Source: Pseudomonadota bacterium
GTDB taxonomy: Bacteria > Pseudomonadota > Gammaproteobacteria > Xanthomonadales > Rhodanobacteraceae
NCBI GenBank assembly: GCA_023388255.1
Contig: JAEWGO010000022.1
Location: 33,428 to 97,427, forward strand
Reading direction: 5' to 3'
Length of the DNA stretch: 64,000 nt
Of the stretch, positions 36,640 to 45,926 are shown piece by piece (position 1 is the stretch's first letter; each line of letters opens with the position of its first letter). The translations under genes and the position numbers were made by a program. The notes under the pieces are model-generated. The model was not told the DNA's origin and did not search any database. It was given only the letters and a program-made list of their open reading frames with translations.

Positions 36640-37920
36640 CTACCAGCTATCGCACGCGATCCGATCGGCATCATTCCGCTCTACACCGGCCGCGATGCGG
36701 AGGGACGTCTATACGTCTCGTCCGAACTGAAGGCGCTGCAGGGCGTCTGCGTCAGCGTCGAGGAATTTCCACCGGGCAGCTACCAGACCCGCGCGATGGC
36801 CGCACCGGAAACCTACTACCGGCCGGACTGGCGCGACTTCGACGCGGTCGAGCACGGTCCGACCGATCCCGCCGCGATCCGCGCTGCGCTCGAACGCGCG
36901 GTGCACGGCCATCTGATGACCGACGTGCCGTACGGCGTGCTGCTTTCGGGCGGCCTCGATTCCTCGTTGATCGCCGCGCTGACTGCGCGCTTCGCGGCGA
37001 AGCGTGTCGAGGACGACGACAAGAGCGAGGCGTGGTGGCCGCGCCTGCACACGTTCTCGATCGGGCTCGAAGGTTCGCCCGACCTCGCCGCCGCACGCAC
37101 GGTCGCAGAGGGGCTCGGTACCGCGCATCACGAGTTCCATTTCACCGTGCAGGAAGGGCTCGACGCGCTGTCCGACGTGATCCACCACATCGAGACCTAC
37201 GACGTCACCACGATCCGCGCCTCGACACCGATGTACCTGTTGGCGCGGCGTATCCGCGCGATGGGCATCAAGATGGTGCTGTCCGGCGAAGGCGCCGATG
37301 AAATCTTCGGCGGCTATCTGTATTTCCACATGGCGCCGAACGACCGCGAGTTCCACGACTAACTCGTGCGCAAGCTCGACGCGCTGCATTCGTATGATTG
37401 CCTGCGCGCGAACAAGTCGACGATGGCCTGGGGCGTCGAGGCGCGCGTGCCGTTCCTCGACCGCGTCTTTCTCGATGTCGCGATGCGCACCGCGCCGTCG
37501 GCCAAGCGGCCGTCGAACGGACGCATCGAGAAGCACATCCTGCGCGAGGCCGGCCGCGATCTGCTGCCAGACTCGATCCTGTGGCGGCAGAAGGAGCAGT
37601 TCTCCGATGGCGTCGGCTACAACTGGATCGATTCGCTGAAGGCGCATGCGGAGACGCAAGTCGGCGACGCGCAGATGGCGATGGCCGCACAGCGCTTCCC
37701 GATCAATCCGCCGGCGAGCAAGGAAGCCTTCTTCTACGCGTGCTGTTCGAGCGGCACTTCCCCGGAGACCAGGCCGCACGCCTCGTGCCGGGCGGCCCCA
37801 GCATCGCCTGCAGCACACCGACCGCGTATCGCTGGTCGCAGGAATTTGCAGGCAACGCCGATCCGTCCGGACGCGCGATCCGACGCGTGCATGTGGCCGA
37901 GCAGACTGCGCCGGCTGACG
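36640..37920 (+). pseudogene. asnB: Decayed asparagine synthetase B (truncated, nonsense codon, frameshift)
   Basis: The translated remnant aligns from the middle of glutamine-hydrolysing AsnB: ARDPIGIIPLY, then the ATP pyrophosphatase motif LLSGGLDSSLIAAL, then AHHEFHFTVQEGLDA, IETYDVTTIRAST and VEARVPFLDR. The whole N-terminal glutaminase domain with its catalytic Cys2 is absent. In the C-terminal half the codon after ...EFHD is TAA (37360-37362) where family members have Glu (GAA), a single G-to-T change. Near 37737 one C is missing, so homology continues in another frame (LFERHFPGDQAARLVPGGPS, IACSTPTA, NADPSGRAI). Three independent lesions mark it as non-functional. Confidence 0.9.
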
Positions 37921-37921
37921 T

Positions 37922-39493
37922 TCAGCGCGGGCGTGCGAGCGCCTCGCGCAACGGATCGAGCAACGCGCCGTAACGCGGTGCGCGCGCGGTGTCGCGACGC
38001 ATCGGCTCGCGCACCTGCGCGGCGCTGGCGGTGCGCACGCTGCGCGTCGCTTCGTGCGGACGCAGGCAGGCCGGATCGAACGGCAGCCCGCAGAACTCCA
38101 GCAACGCGCGCGTCTGCTGTTCCGGATCGGCCAGCAGTTCCTCGTAGACCTGTTCGCGGATGCGCTCCGGATAACGCTCGCGCCACACGCGCAGCGCGCG
38201 ATCGTGCGCGTGCCAGTACGCGGCGAGATCGTCGATGTCATAGCTGTACTCGTGCATCTGCCAGAAGATCTGGCGGAAGCACGACCAGCAGGTTTCGAGC
38301 GGATCGCGGCGGCAGTCGACGATGGCCGCGCCGGGCAGCATCGCGCGGATCGCATCGATCAACAGCCAGTTGCCCGGCATCTTGTCGGTGAAGCGCGGGC
38401 GCCGCTCGCGCCAGCGCGCAGTGCGCTCGAGATAGCGCTGGCCCAGGCGCTGCCAGTCCGCGGCAACGGCATCGCGCGCCCAGTCCGGGAACGGTCGACG
38501 GCGCCGGCTCGATTCCTCGGCGATGACAGCACCGAGATCCGGCAATTCGCTGGCACCTTCGACCTGCGGATGCGCAGCGAGAATCTGCTCGCTCAGGGTA
38601 GAGCCGGAGCGCGGCAGGCCGACGATGAAGATCACCTCGTGGCCAAGCTGCGCGTCGAGCGGCGCCGGCAGCGGCGTCTCGAACACGGCCAGCAGGCGCG
38701 CCAACCACGCGTCGAAGCCGGCCGCGTTCCACGGGATATGCCGGCGTGCGAACGCATTCGCCTCGCGATAGGCCGTGAACGCTTCGGCATCGCGGCCGGT
38801 ATCTTCCAGCGCCTTGCCGAACGCGAAGGCCGCGCCGATGTGCTCCGGCACGGCGAGACCCGGTTGGCGGACCAGCGCCGCGAGTCGTTGCGTATCGCTC
38901 TCGATCAGCCGCACCGCCTTGAGATTGGCCAGTCCCCACCAGGCGAGACCGGACTGCGGCGCATGGCGCAGCACTTCGCGGTATTGCGCGGCAGAATCGT
39001 CGCTGTGGCCACTCATCATCAGCGCTTCGGCGAGCAGGAAGCGCGCCGACTCGAAGCCCGGATCGATTGCCAGTGCGCGCTGCAGCGGCGCCAGCGCCTC
39101 GTCGGTGCGCGCGAGCAGGGTCAATACCTTGCCGAGATTGAACCAGCTCGCCGCGAAATGCGGCGCCAGTTCGCAGGCACGCCGCAGCGCGACTACCGCC
39201 GCAGCCGTGTCGCCGACCGCGCCGAGCGCAGTGCCCAACGTATTGCACGCAATCGCATCGGCTGGCTCCAACTCAAGTACGCGCCGCAGCAATGGGATCG
39301 CTTCGGCGTCGCGCTGCAGCCGCTGCAGGGCGATCGCGCGCCCGCGCAACAAATCCGGATGGTCCGACGACTCCCGCAGACCCGCGGCGAAGCTCTGTTC
39401 GGCGCGCGCATGGTCGCCATGGTCCAGGCACTCGTTGCCGTGTTGCAGCGCGCGCTGCGCCTGCGCACTCAGTACAGGCGCAACCGTTTTCAT
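37922..39493 (-). CDS. TPR-repeat sulfotransferase
   Basis: The 523-residue cytoplasmic protein has an N-terminal TPR array (residues about 10-250) followed by a sulfotransferase domain. The 5'-phosphosulfate-binding loop is GLPRSGST (292-299) and the 3'-phosphate-binding segment is CRRDPLETCWS (394-404), both in family order. It would transfer sulfate from PAPS to a peptide, glycan or small molecule. The ATG at 39493 was chosen as the first Met of the TPR part; the upstream extension looks random. It overlaps the end of the asnB remnant region from the other strand. Confidence 0.88.
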   Translation of the reverse strand: MKTVAPVLSAQAQRALQHGNECLDHGDHARAEQSFAAGLRESSDHPDLLRGRAIALQRLQRDAEAIPLLRRVLELEPADAIACNTLGTALGAVGDTAAAVVALRRACELAPHFAASWFNLGKVLTLLARTDEALAPLQRALAIDPGFESARFLLAEALMMSGHSDDSAAQYREVLRHAPQSGLAWWGLANLKAVRLIESDTQRLAALVRQPGLAVPEHIGAAFAFGKALEDTGRDAEAFTAYREANAFARRHIPWNAAGFDAWLARLLAVFETPLPAPLDAQLGHEVIFIVGLPRSGSTLSEQILAAHPQVEGASELPDLGAVIAEESSRRRRPFPDWARDAVAADWQRLGQRYLERTARWRERRPRFTDKMPGNWLLIDAIRAMLPGAAIVDCRRDPLETCWSCFRQIFWQMHEYSYDIDDLAAYWHAHDRALRVWRERYPERIREQVYEELLADPEQQTRALLEFCGLPFDPACLRPHEATRSVRTASAAQVREPMRRDTARAPRYGALLDPLREALARPR

Positions 39494-39746
39494 GAAGTCG
39501 CGATCAGTGGGTGGAATGGGTTCGGCCACGTCGGCAGGTCCTGCGTGACCGCAGGAACGGACACTTCGACGCCAGCTTAGCAAGCGTGGCCGGCGGCTGG
39601 CACGCGCTTGCGGGCAGCGCGAATTCCCTCGCTGCCGCATTCCCCTTTCGCTACCGACGAATGCGGGCATCGGCAGGGAAGCCGGTACTCCGCAATCCTC
39701 ACGCTCCGTCTAGAATGCGCACTGCGTCTCATCCAGGAACAGACCC

Positions 39747-41114
39747 GTGAGCGATACGCCCCTGCATGTGATCGTCCTTGCCGCCGGCGAGGGCAAGCGG
39801 ATGAAGTCGGCCAAACCGAAAGTGCTGATGCCGCTGGCGGGAAGGCCGATGCTGGCGCACGTGCTGGACAGCGCGCGTGCGCTGCAGCCGGCGCGCATCC
39901 ATCTCGTCTACGGCCATCTCGGTGAGCAAGTGAAGGGTGCGCTGACCGATCTCGGCGATCTGGCCTGGGTGCACCAGGCCGAGCAGCGCGGTACCGGCCA
40001 TGCGGTAAAGCTAGCGATGCCGGATGTGCCGGAAGAGGCCCGTGTGCTCGTGCTGTATGGCGACGTGCCTCTGATCCGCACAGACACCTTGGCGAAACTG
40101 CTGGCGTTGGAATCGCCGCTGGCCGCGCTCGTCACTCAGCTCGAAAACCCGTACGGTTACGGTCGCGTCGTGCGCGACGGCATCGGTCGCGTGCGCGCGA
40201 TCGTCGAGGAGAAGGACTGCACGCCGGAGCAGCGCGCGATCACCTGGATCAACAGCGGCATTCTCGCCGCCGATGCGCGCCGCCTGCGCGTATGGATCAA
40301 CAACCTCACCGACGACAACGCACAGCGCGAGTATTACCTGACCGACGTGTTCGCGCAGGCCAACGACGATGGCGTGCCGGCCGAAGCGAGCCTGTGCATC
40401 AACCCGCAGGAGGTGTTCGGCGCGAACGATCCGTGGCAGCTCGCCGCGCTCGAACGCCTGTACCAGCGACTTCGCGCGACCCACCTCGCCGCCGCTGGCG
40501 TTCGCTTCGCCGATCCGGTGCGTTTCGACGTGCGCGGCGACGTGCGCGTCGGCCACGACGTCGAGATCGATATCGACGTGATCCTCGAAGGCCTCGTCGA
40601 ACTCGGCGACGAGGTGCGCATCGGACCCTACTGTCGCGTGCGCAATTCGACGCTCGCCGCCGGCACCGTGGTGCACTCGCACTGCAACCTCGACGGCGTC
40701 GTAACCCACGGTCCCTGCGACATCGGCCCGTTCGCGCGGCTGCGCCCCGGCACCGAGCTCGGCGCCGGCACGCGTGTCGGCAACTTCGTCGAGACCAAGA
40801 AGGTGCACCTCGGCGACAACTCGAAGGCGAATCATCTGAGTTATCTCGGCGATGCCGAGATCGGTGCTGACGTGAACATCGGCGCCGGCACGATCACCTG
40901 CAACTATGACGGCGTGAACAAGAACGTGACGACGATCGAGGACGGCGTTTTCATCGGATCGAACACCGCCTTGGTCGCGCCGGTGAGAATCGGCAAGGAT
41001 GCGACGATCGGCGCCGGCTCGGTGATCGGCAAGGCCGCACCGGCCGGCGAACTCACGCTCGCGCGCGCGCGGCAGGCGACGATTCCAGGCTGGCAGCGAC
41101 CGAAGAAGCGCTGA
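39747..41114 (+). CDS. glmU: Bifunctional GlmU (GlcN-1-P acetyltransferase / GlcNAc-1-P uridyltransferase)
   Basis: The 455-residue enzyme makes UDP-GlcNAc for peptidoglycan and surface polysaccharide. The N-terminal pyrophosphorylase domain opens with LAAGEGKRMKS; the C-terminal left-handed beta-helix carries hexapeptide repeats with EIGADVNIGAGTITCNYDG near residue 370-390. The length equals the E. coli enzyme (456). Translation starts at a GTG (39747). It directly feeds the UDP-HexNAc dehydrogenase encoded next, although a terminator-like hairpin lies between. Confidence 0.98.
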   Translation: MSDTPLHVIVLAAGEGKRMKSAKPKVLMPLAGRPMLAHVLDSARALQPARIHLVYGHLGEQVKGALTDLGDLAWVHQAEQRGTGHAVKLAMPDVPEEARVLVLYGDVPLIRTDTLAKLLALESPLAALVTQLENPYGYGRVVRDGIGRVRAIVEEKDCTPEQRAITWINSGILAADARRLRVWINNLTDDNAQREYYLTDVFAQANDDGVPAEASLCINPQEVFGANDPWQLAALERLYQRLRATHLAAAGVRFADPVRFDVRGDVRVGHDVEIDIDVILEGLVELGDEVRIGPYCRVRNSTLAAGTVVHSHCNLDGVVTHGPCDIGPFARLRPGTELGAGTRVGNFVETKKVHLGDNSKANHLSYLGDAEIGADVNIGAGTITCNYDGVNKNVTTIEDGVFIGSNTALVAPVRIGKDATIGAGSVIGKAAPAGELTLARARQATIPGWQRPKKR

Positions 41115-41133
41115 CCCGGAAGAATGCAGAGGG

Positions 41134-41157
41134 GCGCCGGCGTCGGCGCTCGATCTT
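41134..41157 (+). terminator. Terminator-like hairpin after glmU
   Basis: GCGCCG-GCGT-CGGCGC (41134-41149) is followed by TCGATCTTTCT. The stem is short but strong and the tail is moderately T-rich. It is 20 bases after the glmU stop. Confidence 0.45.
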
Positions 41158-41278
41158 TCTGCCGTCATGCCGGCTTCGGCATTGGCCACCATTTCGCGTT
41201 CTGGCCTGCAGCCACCCGTGCCCGGACGGCGCGTCATAATCCGCACACCGAAAATCTGCCTTTGCATCAGGATCCGAC

Positions 41279-42571
41279 ATGACGGCTGCCAGCCTGCCCT
41301 GCCCCGAAGACATCCGCATCGCCGTGATCGGGCTTGGCTACGTCGGCCTGCCTTTGGCAGTCGGGTTCGGCCGCGTGCTGCCGACCCTGGGTTTCGACAT
41401 CAACGCGGCGCGCATCGCCGAGTTGCGCGAGCATCGCGACCACACGCTGGAGGTCTCGCGGAAAGAGCTTGCCGCGACAACCCAGCTGTCGTTCAGCGCC
41501 GATCCAATCGATCTAAAACACTGCAACGTCTTCATCGTGACAGTGCCGACGCCCATCGACGATGCGAAACGTCCGGACCTGACACCGCTCGAATCGGCCA
41601 GCCGCACGGTCGGACAAGCGATCCCGCGCGGCGGTGTGGTGGTGTTCGAGTCGACCGTGTATCCGGGCGCGACCGAGGAAGTCTGCGTGCCGATTGTCGA
41701 GCGTGAATCGGGCCTCGCGCACGATATCGATTTCTACACCGGCTACAGCCCCGAACGCATCAACCCCGGCGACAAGCAGCACCGGCTCGAAACGATCATG
41801 AAAGTGACCTCCGGCTCGACGCCGGAAGCCGCCGATTTTGTCGATGCGCTATACCGCAAGGTCATCACCGCAGGCACGCACAAGGCATCCAGCATTCGCG
41901 TCGCCGAGGCCGCCAAGGTGATCGAGAACACGCAGCGCGACCTCAACATAGCGCTGATCAACGAGCTCGCATTGATCTTCCACCGGCTGGACATCGACAC
42001 CGGCGAGGTGCTCGCGGCGGCCGCCACGAAGTGGAATTTCCTGCCGTTCCGGCCGGGCCTGGTCGGTGGCCATTGCATCGGCGTCGACCCGTACTATCTG
42101 ACACACAAGGCGCAGCAGATCGGCTACCACCCCGAAGTGATCCTGTCCGGGCGGCGCATCAACGACGGCATGGGCGAGCATGTCGCGCAGCGCGTGGTGA
42201 AACTGATGACGCAGCGGCGCATCCATGCCGCCGGCGCGGACATCCTCGTGCTCGGCCTGGCGTTCAAGGAAAACTGTCCGGACCTGCGCAACACGCGCGT
42301 GGTCGATGTGGTGCGCGAGTTCGGCAGCTATCATGCGAACGTGGACGTCCACGATCCATGGGTCAGTGCCGACGAAGCACGCGACGAATACGGCCTGCAG
42401 CTCGTCACCGAACTCGTGCCTGGAAAGTACGACGCGGTGATCCTCGCAGTCGCCCACCGGCAATTCATCGAGCTCGGCGCGGATCGCATCCGTGCGCTCG
42501 GAAAGTCGGGCAGCGTGCTGTTCGACGTCCAGCAGGCACTCCCGCGCGACAAGGTCGACGATCGACTCTAA
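41279..42571 (+). CDS. UDP-N-acetylhexosamine 6-dehydrogenase (TviB/WbpO-like)
   Basis: The 430-residue nucleotide-sugar dehydrogenase has the NAD-binding GLGYVGLPLA (residues 18-27), the family segment ESTVYPGATEEVC, and the catalytic Cys266 in GGHCIGVDPYY. Sequence throughout (YSPERINPGDK, KWNFLPFRPGLVGGH) resembles the Vi-antigen TviB / WbpO group, which oxidises UDP-GlcNAc or UDP-GalNAc to the uronic acid, rather than UDP-glucose dehydrogenases. It is followed after 59 bases by a UDP-glucuronate-type epimerase. Confidence 0.9.
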   Translation: MTAASLPCPEDIRIAVIGLGYVGLPLAVGFGRVLPTLGFDINAARIAELREHRDHTLEVSRKELAATTQLSFSADPIDLKHCNVFIVTVPTPIDDAKRPDLTPLESASRTVGQAIPRGGVVVFESTVYPGATEEVCVPIVERESGLAHDIDFYTGYSPERINPGDKQHRLETIMKVTSGSTPEAADFVDALYRKVITAGTHKASSIRVAEAAKVIENTQRDLNIALINELALIFHRLDIDTGEVLAAAATKWNFLPFRPGLVGGHCIGVDPYYLTHKAQQIGYHPEVILSGRRINDGMGEHVAQRVVKLMTQRRIHAAGADILVLGLAFKENCPDLRNTRVVDVVREFGSYHANVDVHDPWVSADEARDEYGLQLVTELVPGKYDAVILAVAHRQFIELGADRIRALGKSGSVLFDVQQALPRDKVDDRL

Positions 42572-42630
42572 TCACGGAAGCGCGCGCTGCGTCCACGGGC
42601 GCCGGCGCTTCCGCAAGCAAGGAGATTCGC

Positions 42631-43638
42631 ATGCGCGTACTGGTTACCGGCGCCGCCGGCTTCATTGGATCCGCACTGAGTGAGCGCCTGCTTGCGCGCG
42701 GCGACGAGGTGCTCGGCTATGACAACGTCAACAGCTACTACGACCCGGCGCTGAAGGAAGCGCGACTCGCACGGCTGACGCCGCATGCGAACTTCGGTTT
42801 CGTGCGCGCCGCGCTGGAGGATCGACCCGCGCTGGAAAAAGCGTTCGCCGACTTCCGCCCGCAACGTGTCGTCAACCTCGCCGCACAGGCCGGCGTGCGC
42901 TATTCGATCGAGAATCCGCACGCCTACGTCGAGAGCAACCTGGTCGGCTTCATCAACATCCTCGAAGCCTGCCGACATGGCGAAGTCGAACATCTGGTCT
43001 ACGCATCGTCGAGTTCGGTGTACGGCGCGAACCGCAAGCTGCCGTTCTCGGTGCGCGACCCGGTCGATCATCCGGTCAGCCTGTACGCGGCGACGAAGAA
43101 AGCGAACGAGCTGATGGCGCACACCTATAGCCATCTGTACCAGTTGCCGACGACCGGCCTGCGCTTCTTCACCGTGTACGGCCCGTGGGGCCGGCCGGAC
43201 ATGGCGTTGTTCCTGTTCACGCGCAAGATCCTCGCCGGCGAGCCGATCGAGGTGTTCAATCACGGCAAGCACACGCGCGATTTCACCTATATCGACGACA
43301 TCGTCGAGGGCGTGATCCGCACGCTCGACCGCGCGCCCTGCGGCGATCCCGCGTTCGATGCGCTCGCGCCGAATGCGGCGACGTCGGGAGCGCCATATCG
43401 CGTCTACAACATCGGCAACCACCAACCGGTGGAGTTGGCGCACTATATCGAAGTCCTCGAAGCGAACCTTGGGCGCAAGGCCGAGAAGATCCTGCTGCCG
43501 CTGCAGCCCGGTGACGTACCGGATACCTTCGCGGACGTCACAGAATTGGCTGCGGACACTGGCTACGCTCCGGCCACGTCGATCGAGGATGGGGTGGCCC
43601 GCTTTGTGGCGTGGTATCGGCGCTATTTCAATGTGTAG
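42631..43638 (+). CDS. UDP-glucuronate 4-epimerase-like SDR (CapI/LspL type)
   Basis: The 335-residue extended SDR has the NAD motif GAAGFIG (7-13) and the catalytic Tyr152 and Lys156 in SLYAATKKANE. The signature YYDPALKEARLARL near residue 36-50 is typical of UDP-glucuronate/UDP-galacturonate 4-epimerases. Together with the upstream dehydrogenase it would provide acidic sugar donors. AAGGAG sits nine bases before the ATG. The Clp/CRP-type site lies just after its stop codon. Confidence 0.9.
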   Translation: MRVLVTGAAGFIGSALSERLLARGDEVLGYDNVNSYYDPALKEARLARLTPHANFGFVRAALEDRPALEKAFADFRPQRVVNLAAQAGVRYSIENPHAYVESNLVGFINILEACRHGEVEHLVYASSSSVYGANRKLPFSVRDPVDHPVSLYAATKKANELMAHTYSHLYQLPTTGLRFFTVYGPWGRPDMALFLFTRKILAGEPIEVFNHGKHTRDFTYIDDIVEGVIRTLDRAPCGDPAFDALAPNAATSGAPYRVYNIGNHQPVELAHYIEVLEANLGRKAEKILLPLQPGDVPDTFADVTELAADTGYAPATSIEDGVARFVAWYRRYFNV

Positions 43639-43661
43639 GATCCCGGCCACGACCGCGTCAC

Positions 43662-43677
43662 TGTGATAGATTTCACA
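43662..43677 (+). promoter_or_regulatory. Clp/CRP-type operator before the export lipoprotein gene
   Basis: TGTGA-TAGATT-TCACA is a perfect match to the CRP/Clp consensus, located 32 bases before the wza-like GTG. It overlaps a possible extended -10 element (TGATAGATT, 43664-43672). In Xanthomonas, the CRP-like protein Clp controls exopolysaccharide genes and responds to cyclic di-GMP. The overlap with the -10-like sequence would fit repression, or the real promoter lies elsewhere. Confidence 0.7.
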
Positions 43678-43708
43678 CTTCTGAGCATGTCATTCGGGAG
43701 AGGTGGAC

Positions 43709-44329
43709 GTGAATCATTTCGCCAAGCTGCTCGTGATCTGCTGTGTCCTGTTGCTGGCGGCCTGCGCTACCGGCCCACGCACGGGTGATGCGCCAACGAT
43801 CAACCCTGATGCACAGGCGGTGAAGGACTACCATATCGGCGTGGATGACAGCATCCGTGTCGCGGTCTGGCAGAACCCCGATCTGAACGTCACTGTTCCG
43901 GTACGTCCCGATGGCAAGATTTCGGTGCCTCTGGTCGGCGACGTCGACGCCGGCGGCCGCACGCCCGTGGAAGTGGCAGCCGAGATCAAGACGCGTCTGG
44001 GCGACTTCGTCCGCGACCCTCAGGTCACGGTGATCGTCGACCAGTTGCGCAGCCACGAGTATCTTTCGCGCGTGCGCGTGACGGGCGCGGTGCGCACGCC
44101 GATCTCGGTCCCCTATCGCCAAGGCATGACCGTTCTCGATGCGGTGCTCGCGGCCGGCGGCACCAACGAGTTCGCTGCAGCCGACCGCACGGAGCTGTAT
44201 CGCAAGGACGGAAAGGACACACGCTCCTATGCGATCCGGCTTGATCGGATTCTGCAGAAGGGTGATCTTTCGACCAATTATGAAGCGCAGCCTGGCGACG
44301 TCATAACCGTACCGGAGCGGGCGTTCTGA
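43709..44329 (+). CDS. Wza-like polysaccharide export lipoprotein (XrtA/PEP-CTERM type)
   Basis: The 206-residue outer-membrane-targeted lipoprotein has the lipobox LAAC (lipidated Cys19), the Poly_export domain with YHIGVDDSIRVAVWQNPDLN and VRPDGKISVPLVGDVDAGG, and one SLBB domain (VRVTGAVRTPISVPYRQGMTV cut to residues about 120-140). It is much shorter than classical Wza (about 380 aa), as in XrtA-type loci. A GTG two codons upstream is possible, but the GTG at 43709 follows GGGAGAGG at the right spacing. It heads the export gene set. Confidence 0.9.
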   Translation: MNHFAKLLVICCVLLLAACATGPRTGDAPTINPDAQAVKDYHIGVDDSIRVAVWQNPDLNVTVPVRPDGKISVPLVGDVDAGGRTPVEVAAEIKTRLGDFVRDPQVTVIVDQLRSHEYLSRVRVTGAVRTPISVPYRQGMTVLDAVLAAGGTNEFAAADRTELYRKDGKDTRSYAIRLDRILQKGDLSTNYEAQPGDVITVPERAF

Positions 44330-44378
44330 CCATGCATCCCGTCAAATTCCCTACCCTTGCACCGGGAAGCACGGGGCG

Positions 44379-45926
44379 ATGACAAGCGATCTGGTTCCCG
44401 CTGCCGAACTCGTACCCGCCCTTTTCCGGGAAGGACGCCGGCATGGCGTCGCACTTGCGATCCTGTTTGCGGCCATCGCCCTGGTGGCTCTCGTCATCGG
44501 CGCGCTGTGGGCCAAGACCTACACCGCATCGACGACGATCCTGGCTCAGGCCAGCGACATCATCCAGCCGCTGATGGAAGGACGCGCGGTTCCGACCGGC
44601 ATCAAGGATCGTGCCGGCTTGGCGCGTCAGGTGGTATTTAGCCAGAAGGTAATGACCGAACTGCTCAAGACCGGCGGTTGGGCGGGCCAGAATCCATCGC
44701 CCGTGATGCAGGACAAGATCATCGAACAGATCAAGGATCGCACCAGTATCACGAGCCCGCGTCCGGATCTGGTCCAGATCACCTACCGCGACACCGACCG
44801 CAAACGCACGTTCGATATCACCGAGCGCATGGCCGAGCTGTTCATCCGGGAAAGTCGCGCGGCCAAGGAACGCGAAAGCCGCGAAGCATTCGAGTTCATC
44901 GACAACCAGGTCAAGGGCTACCACAAGAAGCTGACAGACGCCGAAGCCAGCCTGCTTCGATATCGCTCGGCGAATGCGGATGCGCAACCGGGCAGCGCAA
45001 CCGACGCCAATGCACGCATCGGTGCGTTGCGCACTGAAATCGAGCAGGCGCGCATGAACCTGATGGAACAGCAGTCCAGCGAAGGCGCGTTGGCCTCGCA
45101 GCTGTCGGGAGAGTCGCAGGTTACCGCCGTGCAGACGCGAGAGGGCCTGTATCGCGCCCAGCTGGTCGACCTGCAGGCGCAACTGGACAGGCTGCTGCTG
45201 ACCTATACCGAGCAATACCCGGATGTCGTCCGCACACGCCACCAGATGCAGGACATCCAGCGCCAACTGGCTGCCGAGGAACAACGCAAGAGCACCCAGT
45301 CGGATGCATCCGCGAAGAGTGCGTTCGACAATGCGCAATTCAATCCGCACTATCAAGATCTTCGGAACCGCCTCGGCCAGGCGCGGGCCCAAAGCGCGGC
45401 CACGCGCTCGCGAATGGGCGCTGCCGAGCAGATGTTGAAGGACGAAATGGAGCGCAGCCGGCGCATTGCCGCGTCGGAGGGAGCCTTGGCCGAATTGACC
45501 CGCGACTACGAGGTCAACCGCGACATCTACCAGGATCTGCTCAAACGCCGCGAAAACGCGCGGGTATCAATGGTCATGGACGAGGAGCAACGTGGACTCA
45601 CGTTGCGCATCCAGGATCCCGCGGTCATGCCGCAGCGTCCGTCGGGATTGCGCTTGATGCATTTTGCGTTGGGTGGGCTGGTGCTCGCGGTGGCGGTGCC
45701 GCTCGGACTCTTGTTTGCGCGGGTGCGCTTTGATCCGCGCGTGCTCTCTGCGCCTCAGCTCGAACGTCTGACCGGCATCAACGTGATGGCGACGGTACCG
45801 GCCTATGTGAATGCACGTGATCGCGTGCGTGATCGCGCCCGCATGTCGCTTGCGGCGCTGCTGGTGATCGTGACGCTGGCCGCCTATGGCCTGACCTATT
45901 GGATCCGACTCGCGGGCAACTCATGA
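44379..45926 (+). CDS. Polysaccharide chain-length determinant (XrtA-type Wzz/GumC)
   Basis: The 515-residue inner-membrane protein has membrane helices near the N-terminus (AIALVALVIGALWAKTY, about 33-49) and near residue 432-450 (MHFALGGLVLAVAVPLGLLF), and a last one at the C-terminus (LAALLVIVTLAAYGLTYWI). Between them is a long periplasmic coiled coil (about 170-400). The PxxP-type motif before the second helix (MPQRPSGLRLM) is the Wzz signature. The third helix and sequence pattern match the PEP-CTERM locus subfamily. It sets polymer length and partners the kinase-like protein, whose start overlaps its stop. Confidence 0.9.
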   Translation: MTSDLVPAAELVPALFREGRRHGVALAILFAAIALVALVIGALWAKTYTASTTILAQASDIIQPLMEGRAVPTGIKDRAGLARQVVFSQKVMTELLKTGGWAGQNPSPVMQDKIIEQIKDRTSITSPRPDLVQITYRDTDRKRTFDITERMAELFIRESRAAKERESREAFEFIDNQVKGYHKKLTDAEASLLRYRSANADAQPGSATDANARIGALRTEIEQARMNLMEQQSSEGALASQLSGESQVTAVQTREGLYRAQLVDLQAQLDRLLLTYTEQYPDVVRTRHQMQDIQRQLAAEEQRKSTQSDASAKSAFDNAQFNPHYQDLRNRLGQARAQSAATRSRMGAAEQMLKDEMERSRRIAASEGALAELTRDYEVNRDIYQDLLKRRENARVSMVMDEEQRGLTLRIQDPAVMPQRPSGLRLMHFALGGLVLAVAVPLGLLFARVRFDPRVLSAPQLERLTGINVMATVPAYVNARDRVRDRARMSLAALLVIVTLAAYGLTYWIRLAGNS

